This document shows positions 16,292-25,050 of a stretch of DNA of 64,000 nucleotides, in pieces. A program made the translations under genes and the position numbers. Origin of the DNA: an uncultured Oscillibacter sp. GTDB lineage: Bacteria; Bacillota; Clostridia; Oscillospirales; Oscillospiraceae. The notes beneath the pieces were generated by a model that ran no database searches, was not told where the DNA came from, and saw only the letters and a program-made list of their open reading frames with translations. Positions within the stretch are counted from its first letter, which is position 1. The number at the start of each line of letters is the position of its first letter. Location of the stretch: contig CAJTKE010000007.1 in assembly GCA_910576865.1 (NCBI GenBank), positions 33,523-97,522 on the forward strand. The letters run 5' to 3'.

Positions 16292-17188
16292 ATGACCGGA
16301 CAGCGGCCCATCATCGCCTTTCTCTACGACTTCGACAAGACCCTCTGCACCACGGACATGCAGGACTACGCCTTCATCCCAAGCCTGGGGATGACCCCGG
16401 CGGAGTTCTGGGCGGAGGCCAACGGCTTCGGCCGGCGGAACCGGATCGACGGGATCCTGGCCTACATGTACATCATGCTCCGGGAGGCGGAGCGGAAGAA
16501 CCTCCCCTTCACCCGGGAGGACCTGGTGGAGAAGGGACGGGGCATCGAGCTCTTCCCCGGGGTGGAGGACTGGTTCTCCCGGATCAACGCCTTCGGCGAG
16601 GCCCGGGGGGTCCGGGTGGAGCACTACGTCATCTCCTCCGGCCTCCGGGAGATCATCGAGGGGTCCTCCATCAGCCACGAGTTCAAGGAGATTTACGCCA
16701 GCGAGTTCTATTACGACGAAGCGGGCCGGCCCGTCTGGCCCAAGCTGGCGGTGAACTTCACGGCGAAGACCCAGTTCGTCTACCGGATCAACAAGGGGGT
16801 CCTGGACGTCTCCGACGACAAGACCCTCAACGACTCCATGCCCGACGACAGCAAGCGGGTGCCCTTCCACAACATGATCTACATGGGGGACGGGCTCTCG
16901 GACGTGCCTTGCATGAAGATGATGCGGGCCTACGGCGGGCAGGCCATCGCCGTCCATCAGGCGGCCAACCGGGCCGGGGTGGAGGAGCTGCTGGCCCGGG
17001 GCCGGGTGGACTACATCTTCCCGGCGGACTACCGGGAGGGCACGGGCCTGGACGAGACGGTGAAGAACATCATCCGCAAGATGGCCATCTCGGACCGGCT
17101 GTGGGAGGAGAACCTCCGCCAGCTGAGGCACCTGGGGGAGGACGTGCTCCCGGATCAGGTGGGGCTGTTTTCCAATTTGAATCCTTGA
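16292..17188 (+). CDS. HAD-superfamily phosphatase (phosphoserine-phosphatase-like)
   Basis: The 298-residue protein has the HAD nucleophile motif FLYDFDKTL (Asp13, Asp15), motif II VISSGLRE and motif IV MGDGLSDVPCM, with a helical C1 cap between residues 20 and 100. It resembles PSP-type HAD proteins. The substrate is not readable. ATG 16292 is preferred; GTG 16283 is in frame but lies inside the SD region GGAGGGAGG. It is the last gene of the division run and is followed by a terminator. Confidence 0.85.
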   Translation: MTGQRPIIAFLYDFDKTLCTTDMQDYAFIPSLGMTPAEFWAEANGFGRRNRIDGILAYMYIMLREAERKNLPFTREDLVEKGRGIELFPGVEDWFSRINAFGEARGVRVEHYVISSGLREIIEGSSISHEFKEIYASEFYYDEAGRPVWPKLAVNFTAKTQFVYRINKGVLDVSDDKTLNDSMPDDSKRVPFHNMIYMGDGLSDVPCMKMMRAYGGQAIAVHQAANRAGVEELLARGRVDYIFPADYREGTGLDETVKNIIRKMAISDRLWEENLRQLRHLGEDVLPDQVGLFSNLNP

Positions 17189-17202
17189 GTCTGCAAGAAG
17201 CG

Positions 17203-17232
17203 ACGGGACCGCCTGGGGCGGCCCCGTTTTTT
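17203..17232 (+). terminator. Terminator after the HAD gene
   Basis: CGGGaCCGCC-TGG-GGCGGcCCCG followed by six T. Confidence 0.8.
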
Positions 17233-17260
17233 CTTCCTGATCCGTCCCTGGCGCAAAGTA

Positions 17261-17289
17261 TTGCAAATCTTGTCCTCCTGTGGTACAAT
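17261..17289 (+). promoter_or_regulatory. Promoter of the dCMP deaminase gene
   Basis: TTGCAA (17261-17266), a 17-bp spacer and an extended -10 TGG-TACAAT (17284-17289). Confidence 0.65.
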
Positions 17290-17315
17290 GGAGCATCAAA
17301 AAAGGGGGAGCGCCT

Positions 17316-17795
17316 ATGAGCCGGATCAGCAAGGAAAACTATTACCTGGACATCGCCGAGACCGTCCTGGAGCGGGCCACCTGCCTGCGGCGGGTCTACG
17401 GGGCCATCATCGTGACCAACGACGAGATCATCTCCACCGGCTACAACGGCGCGCCCCGGGGGCGGGCCAACTGCGTCGACATGGGCTACTGCTCCCGGGA
17501 GGCCCTTCAGGTCCCCCGGGGGGAGCGCTACGAGCTCTGCCGCAGCGTCCACGCCGAGGCCAACGCCATCATCTCCGCCGCCCGGCGGGACATGGCGGGG
17601 GGCACCCTCTACCTGGTGGGGCGGGACGCCCGGACCGGGGAGCTGCTGGGGGACGCCACCTCCTGCTCCATGTGCCGCCGCATGGTCATCAACGCCGGGC
17701 TGGAGCGGGTGGTCATCCGCCGGACGGAGACGGAGTTCGAGGTCATCCAGGTGGCCGGCTGGATCGCGGAGGACGACGCCGTTCCTTTTTCTTGA
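17316..17795 (+). CDS. dCMP/cytidine deaminase family protein (ComEB-like)
   Basis: The 159-residue zinc deaminase has His79-Ala80-Glu81 (SVHAEANAI) and Cys117-x-x-Cys120 (SCSMC), the HAE...PCxxC pattern in which SCSMC replaces PC. It also has the substrate segment STGYNGAPRGRANC typical of dCMP deaminases, which supply dUMP for thymidylate synthesis. ATG 17316 follows AAAGGGGGAG. The stop codon lies inside a perfect 11-bp hairpin (17781-17808) that begins dispersed repeat R2. Confidence 0.87.
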   Translation: MSRISKENYYLDIAETVLERATCLRRVYGAIIVTNDEIISTGYNGAPRGRANCVDMGYCSREALQVPRGERYELCRSVHAEANAIISAARRDMAGGTLYLVGRDARTGELLGDATSCSMCRRMVINAGLERVVIRRTETEFEVIQVAGWIAEDDAVPFS

Positions 17796-17870
17796 AAGAA
17801 AAAGGAACCAAAAAGAACTTCAGCACGCTACCAGGTCTGGTAGGTCACCAAGCCGAAGCGACGGCAACGT
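17781..17870 (+). repeat. Dispersed repeat R2, copy a
   Basis: A perfect hairpin GTTCCTTTTTC-ttgaaa-GAAAAAGGAAC (17781-17808) spans the deaminase stop codon. It is followed by AACCAAAAAGAACTT...GGTCTGGTAGGTCACCAAGCC...GCGACGGCAACG. The same block occurs on the minus strand at 45408-45480 with small differences. It carries no reading frame of its own. Confidence 0.65.
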
Positions 17871-17901
17871 GAAATTTCTTCCGACGAAAGGAAGGATTTG
17901 C

Positions 17902-20229
17902 TTGAAAGCGGGACTTCTCACCTTTTATCATCTGCACCACTACGGCGCGCTTCTCCAGGCCGTGGCCACACGGAGGGTCCTGGCCTCCCTGGGCTGGGAC
18001 TGCGAGACCATCGACTACTATGTCAATCAGGACAACCGCATCCTGAAGCCCCCCACGACCCTCGGCCGGACGGCCGGCGACGCCTGTAACGCCCTCCACT
18101 ACGCCGCCCTGAGGCGGCGGGCCCGGCGGTTTGAGGACTTCTCCAGGGCGAACCTGCCTCTGACGCCCCGGCGCTATGAGAGCCGGGAGGAGCTGCGGAC
18201 GGCGCCGCCGCCCTGCGACCTGCTGATCTCCGGCAGCGACCAGATCTGGAACCCCACCATCTTCCCCGACGGGCGCTTTGACCCCGTATTTTTCGGCGCG
18301 TTCTCCTCCCTGCGGAAAATCGCCTACGCCCCCTCCTTCGGCGTGGGGCGCCTGCCCGAGGGCATGGAGGGGGAGCTGAGGGAGTATCTCGCGGGCTTCT
18401 CCCACCTCTCCGTCCGGGAGGCGGCGGGACGGGACATCGTCCGGGAGGCGGCGGGCCGGGAGGCCCAGGTGGTGCTGGACCCCACGCTGCTGCTGACGGC
18501 GGAGGAGTGGTCCTCCCTGGCGGCGGAGCGGACGGTCCGGGGGGAGTATATCCTCTGCTACTGCATCTCCCGCTCCGGGGCCCTGGAGCCCCACATCCGC
18601 CGTCTGGCGAAGGAGACGGGCCTGCCGGTGGTCCAGCTCTGCGGCACCCGGCACAAGCTCCACCCCAGGGCGAAGCTGATCTTCGACGCGGGCCCGGCGG
18701 AGTTCCTGAGCCTGTTCCAGAACGCCGCTTTCGTCTGCACCAACTCCTTCCACGGGACGGTGTTCTCCGTCCAGTTCCGGCGGCCCTTCCTCACCGCCGT
18801 GGCCCCGGCGGAGCTCCGGGAGCCGGAGCGGTCCCGGACCTTCAGCCTGCTGAGCCGCTTGGGGCTCACGGAGCGGATCGTGGGCGGTGACGCCGCCCCG
18901 CCGCCGGAGAGTCCCGACTGGGACGCCGCCGGAGAGCGCCTTTCCGCCGCCCGGCGGGAGTCCCTGGCCTATCTGAAGGCCGCTCTGGCAGACGAGCCCT
19001 GGCCGGAGGCCGGAGAGGCTGAAAAAGAGACGCCGGTTGAAAAGAAGCCTCCCGCTGAGAAGGAGCCCCCCCTGCTGGCGGACCACGACCACTGCACCGG
19101 CTGCTCCGCCTGCGCCGCCGCCTGTCCCAGGGACGCCATCTCCCTGGTCCGGGACCGGGAGGGCTTCGCCTTTCCCAGCCTGGACCCGGAAAAGTGCGTC
19201 CACTGCGGCGTCTGCACCAGAACCTGCCCCGTCCTCCGGGAGCGGGAGGACAAGCCCCTCCCCGCCGCCTTCGCCGCCTGGAACCGGGAGGCGGACGTCC
19301 GGCGGGACTCCACCTCCGGCGGGGCCTTTTCCGCCCTGGCGGACTATGTGCTGGAGGGGGGCGGCGTGGTCTTCGGCGCGGCCCTGGACGGGCGGCAGCA
19401 CGTGCGGCACATCGCCTGCTTCCGCAAGGAGGACCTCTGGCGCCTCCGGGGGTCCAAGTACGTCCAGAGCGATCTGGAGGGGATTTTCCGGGAGGTGAAA
19501 AAGTGCCTGGAGACCCGGCCGGTCCTGTTTTCCGGCACGCCCTGCCAGGTGGACGGGCTGTACCGCTATCTGGGGGAGCGGCCGGACAATTTGACCACCT
19601 GTGATCTGGTGTGCCACGGCGTGCCCTCCCCCGGCGTGTGGGAGGACATGGCCCGCCACATCGAGGGAAAGCGGGGCCGGGGGCTTCAGACCGTCCGGTT
19701 CCGCAACAAGGTGGAGGGCTGGAAAAACAGCCACTTCACCGCCGTCTACGACGACGGCACCGTGGACACCCGGCCGCTGTATGAGACGGAGTTTGGCCGG
19801 GGCTTCGGCCGGGTGCTGTTCCTGCGGCCCGGCTGCCACCGCTGCCCCTACGCCAGTTTGAACCGGCCCGGGGATTTCACCCTGGGAGACCTGTGGGGCC
19901 TCCGGCCCGACGAGCTGCCGGAGGAGCAGACGAAGGGCGTCAGCCTCCTGCTGGTGAACACCCCCCACGCCAGCCACATCTTCGACCAGCTCCCCCTGGC
20001 CCGCCGGCCCTTCCCCCTGGAGCGGGCCGTCCAGGGGAATCCCCAGCTGGCCTCCCCCACCCCCCGGCCGGCGGAGCGGGAAGCCTTCTTCACCGCCTAC
20101 GCGTCGGAGCCCTTCGACCGGGTGGTCCGGCGCTTCTGCGCCCCGCCGTCCCTGCCCGCCCGGGCGGCGAGGCGGGTCCTTCCGGAGAAGGTTGCGGAAG
20201 GGCTGAGGAAACTGATTAAAAGAGGATGA
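17902..20229 (+). CDS. Fusion: polysaccharide pyruvyltransferase - 2x[4Fe-4S] ferredoxin - FrhB-type reductase
   Basis: The 775-residue protein joins three parts. Residues 1 to about 375 are a polysaccharide pyruvyl transferase domain (GLLTFYHLHHYGALLQAVAT, LLISGSDQIWNPTIF, CTNSFHGTVFS). Two [4Fe-4S] motifs follow: CTGCSACAAACP (from 398) and CVHCGVCTRTCP (from 432). Residues from about 455 are FrhB/FdhB N and C domains (STSGGAFSALADYVL, SGTPCQVDGLYRYL, LVCHGVPSPGVW). Such domains usually lie on neighbouring genes in exopolysaccharide clusters, where the FrhB part is thought to handle redox chemistry on sugars or their carriers. It starts at TTG 17902, seven bases after AAAGGAAGG; the upstream GTG 17869 lies in the repeat. 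Confidence 0.85.
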   Translation: MKAGLLTFYHLHHYGALLQAVATRRVLASLGWDCETIDYYVNQDNRILKPPTTLGRTAGDACNALHYAALRRRARRFEDFSRANLPLTPRRYESREELRTAPPPCDLLISGSDQIWNPTIFPDGRFDPVFFGAFSSLRKIAYAPSFGVGRLPEGMEGELREYLAGFSHLSVREAAGRDIVREAAGREAQVVLDPTLLLTAEEWSSLAAERTVRGEYILCYCISRSGALEPHIRRLAKETGLPVVQLCGTRHKLHPRAKLIFDAGPAEFLSLFQNAAFVCTNSFHGTVFSVQFRRPFLTAVAPAELREPERSRTFSLLSRLGLTERIVGGDAAPPPESPDWDAAGERLSAARRESLAYLKAALADEPWPEAGEAEKETPVEKKPPAEKEPPLLADHDHCTGCSACAAACPRDAISLVRDREGFAFPSLDPEKCVHCGVCTRTCPVLREREDKPLPAAFAAWNREADVRRDSTSGGAFSALADYVLEGGGVVFGAALDGRQHVRHIACFRKEDLWRLRGSKYVQSDLEGIFREVKKCLETRPVLFSGTPCQVDGLYRYLGERPDNLTTCDLVCHGVPSPGVWEDMARHIEGKRGRGLQTVRFRNKVEGWKNSHFTAVYDDGTVDTRPLYETEFGRGFGRVLFLRPGCHRCPYASLNRPGDFTLGDLWGLRPDELPEEQTKGVSLLLVNTPHASHIFDQLPLARRPFPLERAVQGNPQLASPTPRPAEREAFFTAYASEPFDRVVRRFCAPPSLPARAARRVLPEKVAEGLRKLIKRG

Positions 20230-20262
20230 AGAAAGCCCCCGGGAGCTCCCGGGGGCTTTTTA
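20229..20262. terminator. Bidirectional terminator
   Basis: AAAGCCCCCGGGAGCTCCCGGGGGCTTT with a T-run on the plus side and a mixed T-run on the minus side serves the convergent genes at 17902-20229 and 20271-23840. Confidence 0.85.
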
Positions 20263-20270
20263 TCACGTTG

Positions 20271-23200
20271 TCAGTCCTCCCGGCGGTCCTCCGCCAGCAG
20301 CTCCTGCCGCAGCCGCCGGGCCCGGAGGAGCTCCAGCTCGAAGTCCTGGCGGTTTTTCCGGTTGATGGTCTCCAGGATCATCCCGGCGAAGAAGGACTGA
20401 ATCGCCGCGATGGCGGTGAAGCCGCAGACGATCAGCGTGGGCAGGTTGGGCACCTGCCCCGTCTTGGAGTACAGGAACAGGATGGGCACGAAGAACACCA
20501 GGGCCAGGGCCATCAGCACCGCGGCGATGCCGCAGAAGAACAGCTGGGGCCGGTAGGTCTGGAAGAGGCGGAGGATGGTCCGCAGCACCTTCACGCCGTT
20601 GGAGACGGTGTCCAGCTTGGACTCGCTGCCCTCCAGGCGGTCCCGGTAGTCCACCACCACGTTCTCCAGGCGCATGTTTTTGTCAATGGCGTGGATGGTC
20701 ATCTCCATCTCGATCTCGAAGCCCTTGGACAGCACCGGGAAGGTTTTCACGAACTGGAAGCTGAAGGCCCGGTAGCCGGTCATGATGTCCTTGATGCCGC
20801 TTCGCACCAGGTCGTTTCCGAAGTTGTGGAAGGGGCGCTTGTTCTCCTGGAAGTAGGTGGAGGACAGCCGGTCCCCGATGACCATGTCGGCCTGCCGCCG
20901 CAGCACCGCCTCCGCCATCTCCCGGGCGTTCTCCGCCGGGTAGGTGTCGTCGGCGTCCACCATCAGGTACACCTCCGCGTCGATCTCCCGGAACATCCGG
21001 CGGATGACGTTGCCCTTCCCCTGCCGGCGCTCCCGGCGGACCACGGCGCCGTGGGCCCGGGCGATTTCCGCCGAGCCGTCGGTGGAGTTGTTGTCATAGA
21101 CGTAGACCACGGCCTCCGGCAGCTCCCGCCGGAAGTCGTCCACCACCTTGCCGATGGTCCGGCACTCGTTGTAGCAGGGGATCAGCACGGCGATCCTGTC
21201 CATCCGGGAGGAGGCCGGGGCCTCGTCATAAACCGCTCCGGCGGTCTCGGGGATGGGGGCGGGCTGGGGAATTTCCTCCGCCGGTGCGGGGCACAGCTCC
21301 CGGTTCCGCAGGCACACGGTGCCAAAGGCCAGGGCCACGGTGATGAGCTGGACGGCGTAGACGTAGCGGAAGCTCTGGTGGTAGAGGACCAGGACCAGCC
21401 CCGCCATGTTGCCCAGCAGGGGGACCGAGGCCCAGAGGAGGGACTTCATCCGGTTCCCCCACCAGAACAGGGCCAGCACCATCAGGAGGATGACATAGGG
21501 GCCTGAGCGCCAGAGGAGCATGTCGAAGAGGCTGTTGGCGTTGGTGTTCAGCGTTTCGTTGTACATCTGGCATAGGGGAGAAGGATTCCTGTATAAGTCA
21601 CCATCACTCAAATTCCGAAGTTCGGGGGGAAAGTACTCTGAAATACCCTCAAGCTGCGATGAAGATATATACACGTAGTTTAAGGCCTTTTGGTTAAAGC
21701 CGTCTGAGGGCTGGCGGACATCCCACAGAAGGTCCATGCCGTCCAGCCGGTCCTTGATAACCACGTCCGGATATCTGCGCAAGGCGTCCAGATAGACGGT
21801 GAACGCCTCCCTTGCGGTGATTTTGCTGGGAACAAAAGGATACTCATAGGCAAGGTCGCCTCTATGCCAATAGTATCGGTCGTGTCCTGAATAGCGGTCA
21901 TAGAACTCCCCCCACTGGTCAAGAGGCAGAACAGACTCCATGATTGCGTTGCTTTCCTCCGAAAGGGGGAGGTCCTTGTTGATGCAGGAGGCGGCGGCGC
22001 ACAGCATGGTGGTATACGGGCTCATTCTGAACTCCAAGGATACATCCAGCAGGGTGAATACCGGCCCCTTGTAAACGGCGACCAGCAGGAGGCTCGCCAG
22101 GGAGATGGCCGCCAGGGAGAGCTTCACCTCCTTGAAGCGGCGGACTGTGGTCCACGCAAAGAGCAGAAGCAGGGCGATGAACGGGACGATACCGTTGTGG
22201 CGGAGCCCGTAGATCAGGAACATATCCACAGGCATGGCGATGAGGAACCACCACTTCTGGAGAATCTCCATGTCCAGAACCAGCCGGACCAGCAGATAGA
22301 CCCCCCAGAGCAGTGCCAGTGTGTACGAGTAATCTTTAATTGGGCAAATACCCGAAATCACCTGATTGGGCAGCAGACTGAACACCACGCCCAGGCCCGC
22401 CAGGAATTTGAAGGAGACGCCATTGTCGTAACCCAGCATCAGGAAATGCGTAAAAAGCAGGGCGAAAAAGAACATCTGCACGGCGGGAAGGGCGCCGGCG
22501 TGGGGACAAATATTAAGGATAGCCCGGTAGAGCAGTGTATGCAGGACCGGATGCCAATCATACAGCGGACTGATGCCGACAGCCTGTTTCATTTGGTAGT
22601 AACAGTCTCCTACAAACCCGCCCGGCCAGAAGGCCCACAGGAGGATGAGCTGGCACAGGACCATGATGCCAAGCAGGGACCAGAAGACCAGCCTCCGGTA
22701 GGGGGCCTCCTGCCGGGGCTTCCGGGCGGCGGTCAGAAGCTCCAGGCCCAGGAGCAGGAGATAGATGATGGGGATGAACCACAGCGTCCCCAAAGAGAGG
22801 TAGAGAAGACCGTCCGGGGAGTAGTGCATCCGGGTGTTCCCGTCCAGGAAGAACCGCTGGCCGAAGGAGGCGAAGGAGGCGTACAGGGCCACCAGCGCGA
22901 TGACAGCCGTCTTGCCCGGGGTCCGGTACTTCTCCAGGAGGCCCCGGGCCTTTCCGGAGAGCAGACACAGCGACGAGGCGGCGGTGAGGAGGATCAGGAC
23001 CAGCCGGGTGAAGAAAGTGGGGGCGATCCGCTCCGAGGTGAAGAACAGCAGCAGCCAGCTCAGCGCCAGCAGGGCCAGGACGGTCGGCCGGGGCTTGGCC
23101 TTGTAAACGAGGCCCAGGCCGTAGAGCAGGAGGGACCAGAGGAAGATCAGAGCGATCGCCGCCCCGAGGTTGTAGACGCAGAGCTCAAAAAACGTGTACT

Positions 23201-23840
23201 CATAAAGAGGAGTGAGGTCTATGGGGAAATGGAGGCGGGTGTCCTCCGCCGCCCACAGGTTCAGGGAGGCGGTGCCGCCGGTGGGCGTGGTGATGGAGAC
23301 GGACCCGGCCCAGGGGGCCGTGACAAACACCATGTCCACCGTTTTCACGTCCTTGGCGGAAAAGCGCATGGTCAGGCGGTTTTCCGCCCCGTCCCCGGTG
23401 GGGTAAATCACGTAGTTGTCATACTCCCCCCGGTACTCCCAGCCGTCGTTTTCCGTCACCTTGACCTGGGAGATGGGGGAGTCCACGCCGTCCAGCAGCA
23501 GGTCGCTGAAGCAGACCTCTCCCGCGCCCTCGCCCCGCAGGGTGACGGTGAGGTTCAGGTTGCGGGGCAGGAGAAAGCTCTGGAAGACAATCAGGGTCAG
23601 GACGGCGGCGGCAAGGGCCGGCGGGAACGCCTTTTGAAAGGGCTCCGCCGGGAGGAAGCGGCCCTTGGCGTAGACCAGCGCTCCACCCAGGACCAGGAAG
23701 CACGCGAAGGACACATAGCGCCCCACGGGAACTCCCGGGGCGTACACCGCCAGAAAGAAGGACAGGAAGATGGCGGAAAAGAGGACCGCCAGATACTTCA
23801 CCTCTCGTATGCCTGCCAGTTTCCGTAATACGCGGATCAT
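20271..23840 (-). CDS. Multi-membrane-span protein fused to a GT2 (DPM/GtrB-like) glycosyltransferase
   Basis: The 1189-residue protein has an N-terminal half with about 13 or more membrane helices (residues 15-860) and a large external loop around residues 615-770. From about residue 883 it has a GT2 domain: IAVLIPCYNECRTIGKVV, YVYDNNSTDGSAEIA, MVDADDTYPAE (the DxD-like metal site) and SKGFEIEMEMTIHAI. Two C-terminal helices follow, as in polyprenyl-phosphate glycosyltransferases. It probably charges a lipid carrier with a sugar and transfers it to a surface glycan. The stretch encoding roughly residues 430-760 (about 21560-22560) is clearly AT-richer than both ends. Confidence 0.8.
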   Translation of the reverse strand: MIRVLRKLAGIREVKYLAVLFSAIFLSFFLAVYAPGVPVGRYVSFACFLVLGGALVYAKGRFLPAEPFQKAFPPALAAAVLTLIVFQSFLLPRNLNLTVTLRGEGAGEVCFSDLLLDGVDSPISQVKVTENDGWEYRGEYDNYVIYPTGDGAENRLTMRFSAKDVKTVDMVFVTAPWAGSVSITTPTGGTASLNLWAAEDTRLHFPIDLTPLYEYTFFELCVYNLGAAIALIFLWSLLLYGLGLVYKAKPRPTVLALLALSWLLLFFTSERIAPTFFTRLVLILLTAASSLCLLSGKARGLLEKYRTPGKTAVIALVALYASFASFGQRFFLDGNTRMHYSPDGLLYLSLGTLWFIPIIYLLLLGLELLTAARKPRQEAPYRRLVFWSLLGIMVLCQLILLWAFWPGGFVGDCYYQMKQAVGISPLYDWHPVLHTLLYRAILNICPHAGALPAVQMFFFALLFTHFLMLGYDNGVSFKFLAGLGVVFSLLPNQVISGICPIKDYSYTLALLWGVYLLVRLVLDMEILQKWWFLIAMPVDMFLIYGLRHNGIVPFIALLLLFAWTTVRRFKEVKLSLAAISLASLLLVAVYKGPVFTLLDVSLEFRMSPYTTMLCAAASCINKDLPLSEESNAIMESVLPLDQWGEFYDRYSGHDRYYWHRGDLAYEYPFVPSKITAREAFTVYLDALRRYPDVVIKDRLDGMDLLWDVRQPSDGFNQKALNYVYISSSQLEGISEYFPPELRNLSDGDLYRNPSPLCQMYNETLNTNANSLFDMLLWRSGPYVILLMVLALFWWGNRMKSLLWASVPLLGNMAGLVLVLYHQSFRYVYAVQLITVALAFGTVCLRNRELCPAPAEEIPQPAPIPETAGAVYDEAPASSRMDRIAVLIPCYNECRTIGKVVDDFRRELPEAVVYVYDNNSTDGSAEIARAHGAVVRRERRQGKGNVIRRMFREIDAEVYLMVDADDTYPAENAREMAEAVLRRQADMVIGDRLSSTYFQENKRPFHNFGNDLVRSGIKDIMTGYRAFSFQFVKTFPVLSKGFEIEMEMTIHAIDKNMRLENVVVDYRDRLEGSESKLDTVSNGVKVLRTILRLFQTYRPQLFFCGIAAVLMALALVFFVPILFLYSKTGQVPNLPTLIVCGFTAIAAIQSFFAGMILETINRKNRQDFELELLRARRLRQELLAEDRRED

Positions 23841-23882
23841 ATGGAACGCCTCCGTTTCACAAAAGTAGAGGGAAAGCGCGGG

Positions 23883-24902
23883 TCAGCCCGCCGGCCTGGA
23901 GAGCAGCCACAGCGGCGCGCCGTCGTGCCGGCTGGGGGAGAGCTCCTCCAGAATCAGGGACAGGTCCCAGGGAATCAGGCTCCGGTCCCGGCTGGCGGGG
24001 TCCGCCACCAGGATCTCCCCGCCCAGGGTCACGCCCCGGAGAAGAATGAAGTGCCCGCCCCGGGTGAAGTGCCCCCGGGTCATCAGGGCCACGGCCACCT
24101 CCCCGTTGGAGAGGCGGAAATAGAGGCCGTCCTCGTCCAGGCTCTCCGGGTCCAGGGATTCGCACTCCAGGCCGTAGGCCTCCGCCGCGCCCTGGACCAT
24201 GGAGAGGTAGGACCCGTGGCCCGGGCACCACCAGCCCCGGTCCACGCACAGCGCCGCCATGTCCTCCGGGTCCGCCGCCTCCCCTGTCAGGGAGGACACC
24301 GCCATGGCCATGGCGGTGGGGCCGCAGCCGTGGGTGGCCAGGGGGTCCGTGCCGTAGAACTGCCCGGCCCGGGCCGGGTCGGTCTGGTTGAAGTAGACCA
24401 CCTCCAGCCCGCCGCCGGTGAGGATCTCCTGCCCGTTCCGGCGGATGATGTCGCTGATCAGGGGGTCCAGGAGCTCCCTGGGGGGCGGGGCCTCCGGCTG
24501 GGCCAGAACGGAGGAGTCCACCTCCGCCAGGGGCTCCGGCTCCTTCGGGGCGCTCCGCTCCTCCATCCAGTCCCGGAGGGACTCCACGGCGGAGGCGGCG
24601 GCCTCCCCCGCCCGGCCCGCCAGGGCGGCCCCGCTCCGGCAGGCGGATTCCAGGGCCCGCCCCGCCGTCTGGACGGCCTGATGGCCGGCCTCCCGGACGG
24701 GCTCCGTCAGCCGCTCGTAGAGGGCCGGGGCGAAGAACCGGGCGGCCGCCAGCTCCGCCCCGGCGACGCAGGCCGCGGCCAGCAGGGCCAGGGCGATATA
24801 TCGGACCCGGCGGGTCCGCTTTTTTCTCGGGGAGGAAGGGCCCTCCTTCATTTGGCGGAGCTCCTCCAGGGCCTGTTCCTCCGGGGAGGTCCATTGGCGC
24901 AT
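23883..24902 (-). CDS. Membrane-anchored C39-family (double-glycine-like) cysteine peptidase
   Basis: The 339-residue protein has a cytoplasmic basic N-terminus (RKKRTRRVR), a membrane helix (about 38-58) and an external stalk. A Peptidase_C39_2 domain spans about residues 175-330. The catalytic Cys is in THGCGPTAMAMAV; the His is in GGHFILLRG, with Asp in VADPA. ATG 24902 follows ACAGGAGG; the longer frame to 25007 would contain the promoter. It lies 42 bp upstream of the glycosyltransferase fusion on the same strand, so they may form one unit. The substrate is unknown. Confidence 0.82.
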   Translation of the reverse strand: MRQWTSPEEQALEELRQMKEGPSSPRKKRTRRVRYIALALLAAACVAGAELAAARFFAPALYERLTEPVREAGHQAVQTAGRALESACRSGAALAGRAGEAAASAVESLRDWMEERSAPKEPEPLAEVDSSVLAQPEAPPPRELLDPLISDIIRRNGQEILTGGGLEVVYFNQTDPARAGQFYGTDPLATHGCGPTAMAMAVSSLTGEAADPEDMAALCVDRGWWCPGHGSYLSMVQGAAEAYGLECESLDPESLDEDGLYFRLSNGEVAVALMTRGHFTRGGHFILLRGVTLGGEILVADPASRDRSLIPWDLSLILEELSPSRHDGAPLWLLSRPAG

Positions 24903-24933
24903 GGCGAGCCTCCTGTCGGTCATATTCCCCCTT

Positions 24934-24962
24934 ACTATATCACATTTCCGCGGCCCGCTCAA
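24934..24962 (-). promoter_or_regulatory. Promoter of the C39 peptidase gene
   Basis: TTGAGC (24957-24962), 17 bp, TATAGT (24934-24939), read on the minus strand. Confidence 0.65.
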
Positions 24963-25005
24963 GGGCGGCGGCGTTTTTCCCCGGGAAGATTCCGCCGTTT
25001 CCGGC

Positions 25006-25038
25006 AAAAAAAGGACCGCCCGGCTGGGCGGTCCTTTT
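25006..25038 (-). terminator. Terminator of the large SLH protein gene
   Basis: Minus-strand AAGGACCGCCC-AGCC-GGGCGGTCCTT followed by an unbroken T-run; the plus side also has four T. Confidence 0.85.
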
Positions 25039-25050
25039 GGATGGGGCGGT

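Noticed and set aside
3724..17188. tRNA genes in the intergenic gaps
   Set aside because: T-loop-like TTCGAAA and GGTTCGA fragments were noticed, but none lies in a cloverleaf with an acceptor stem.
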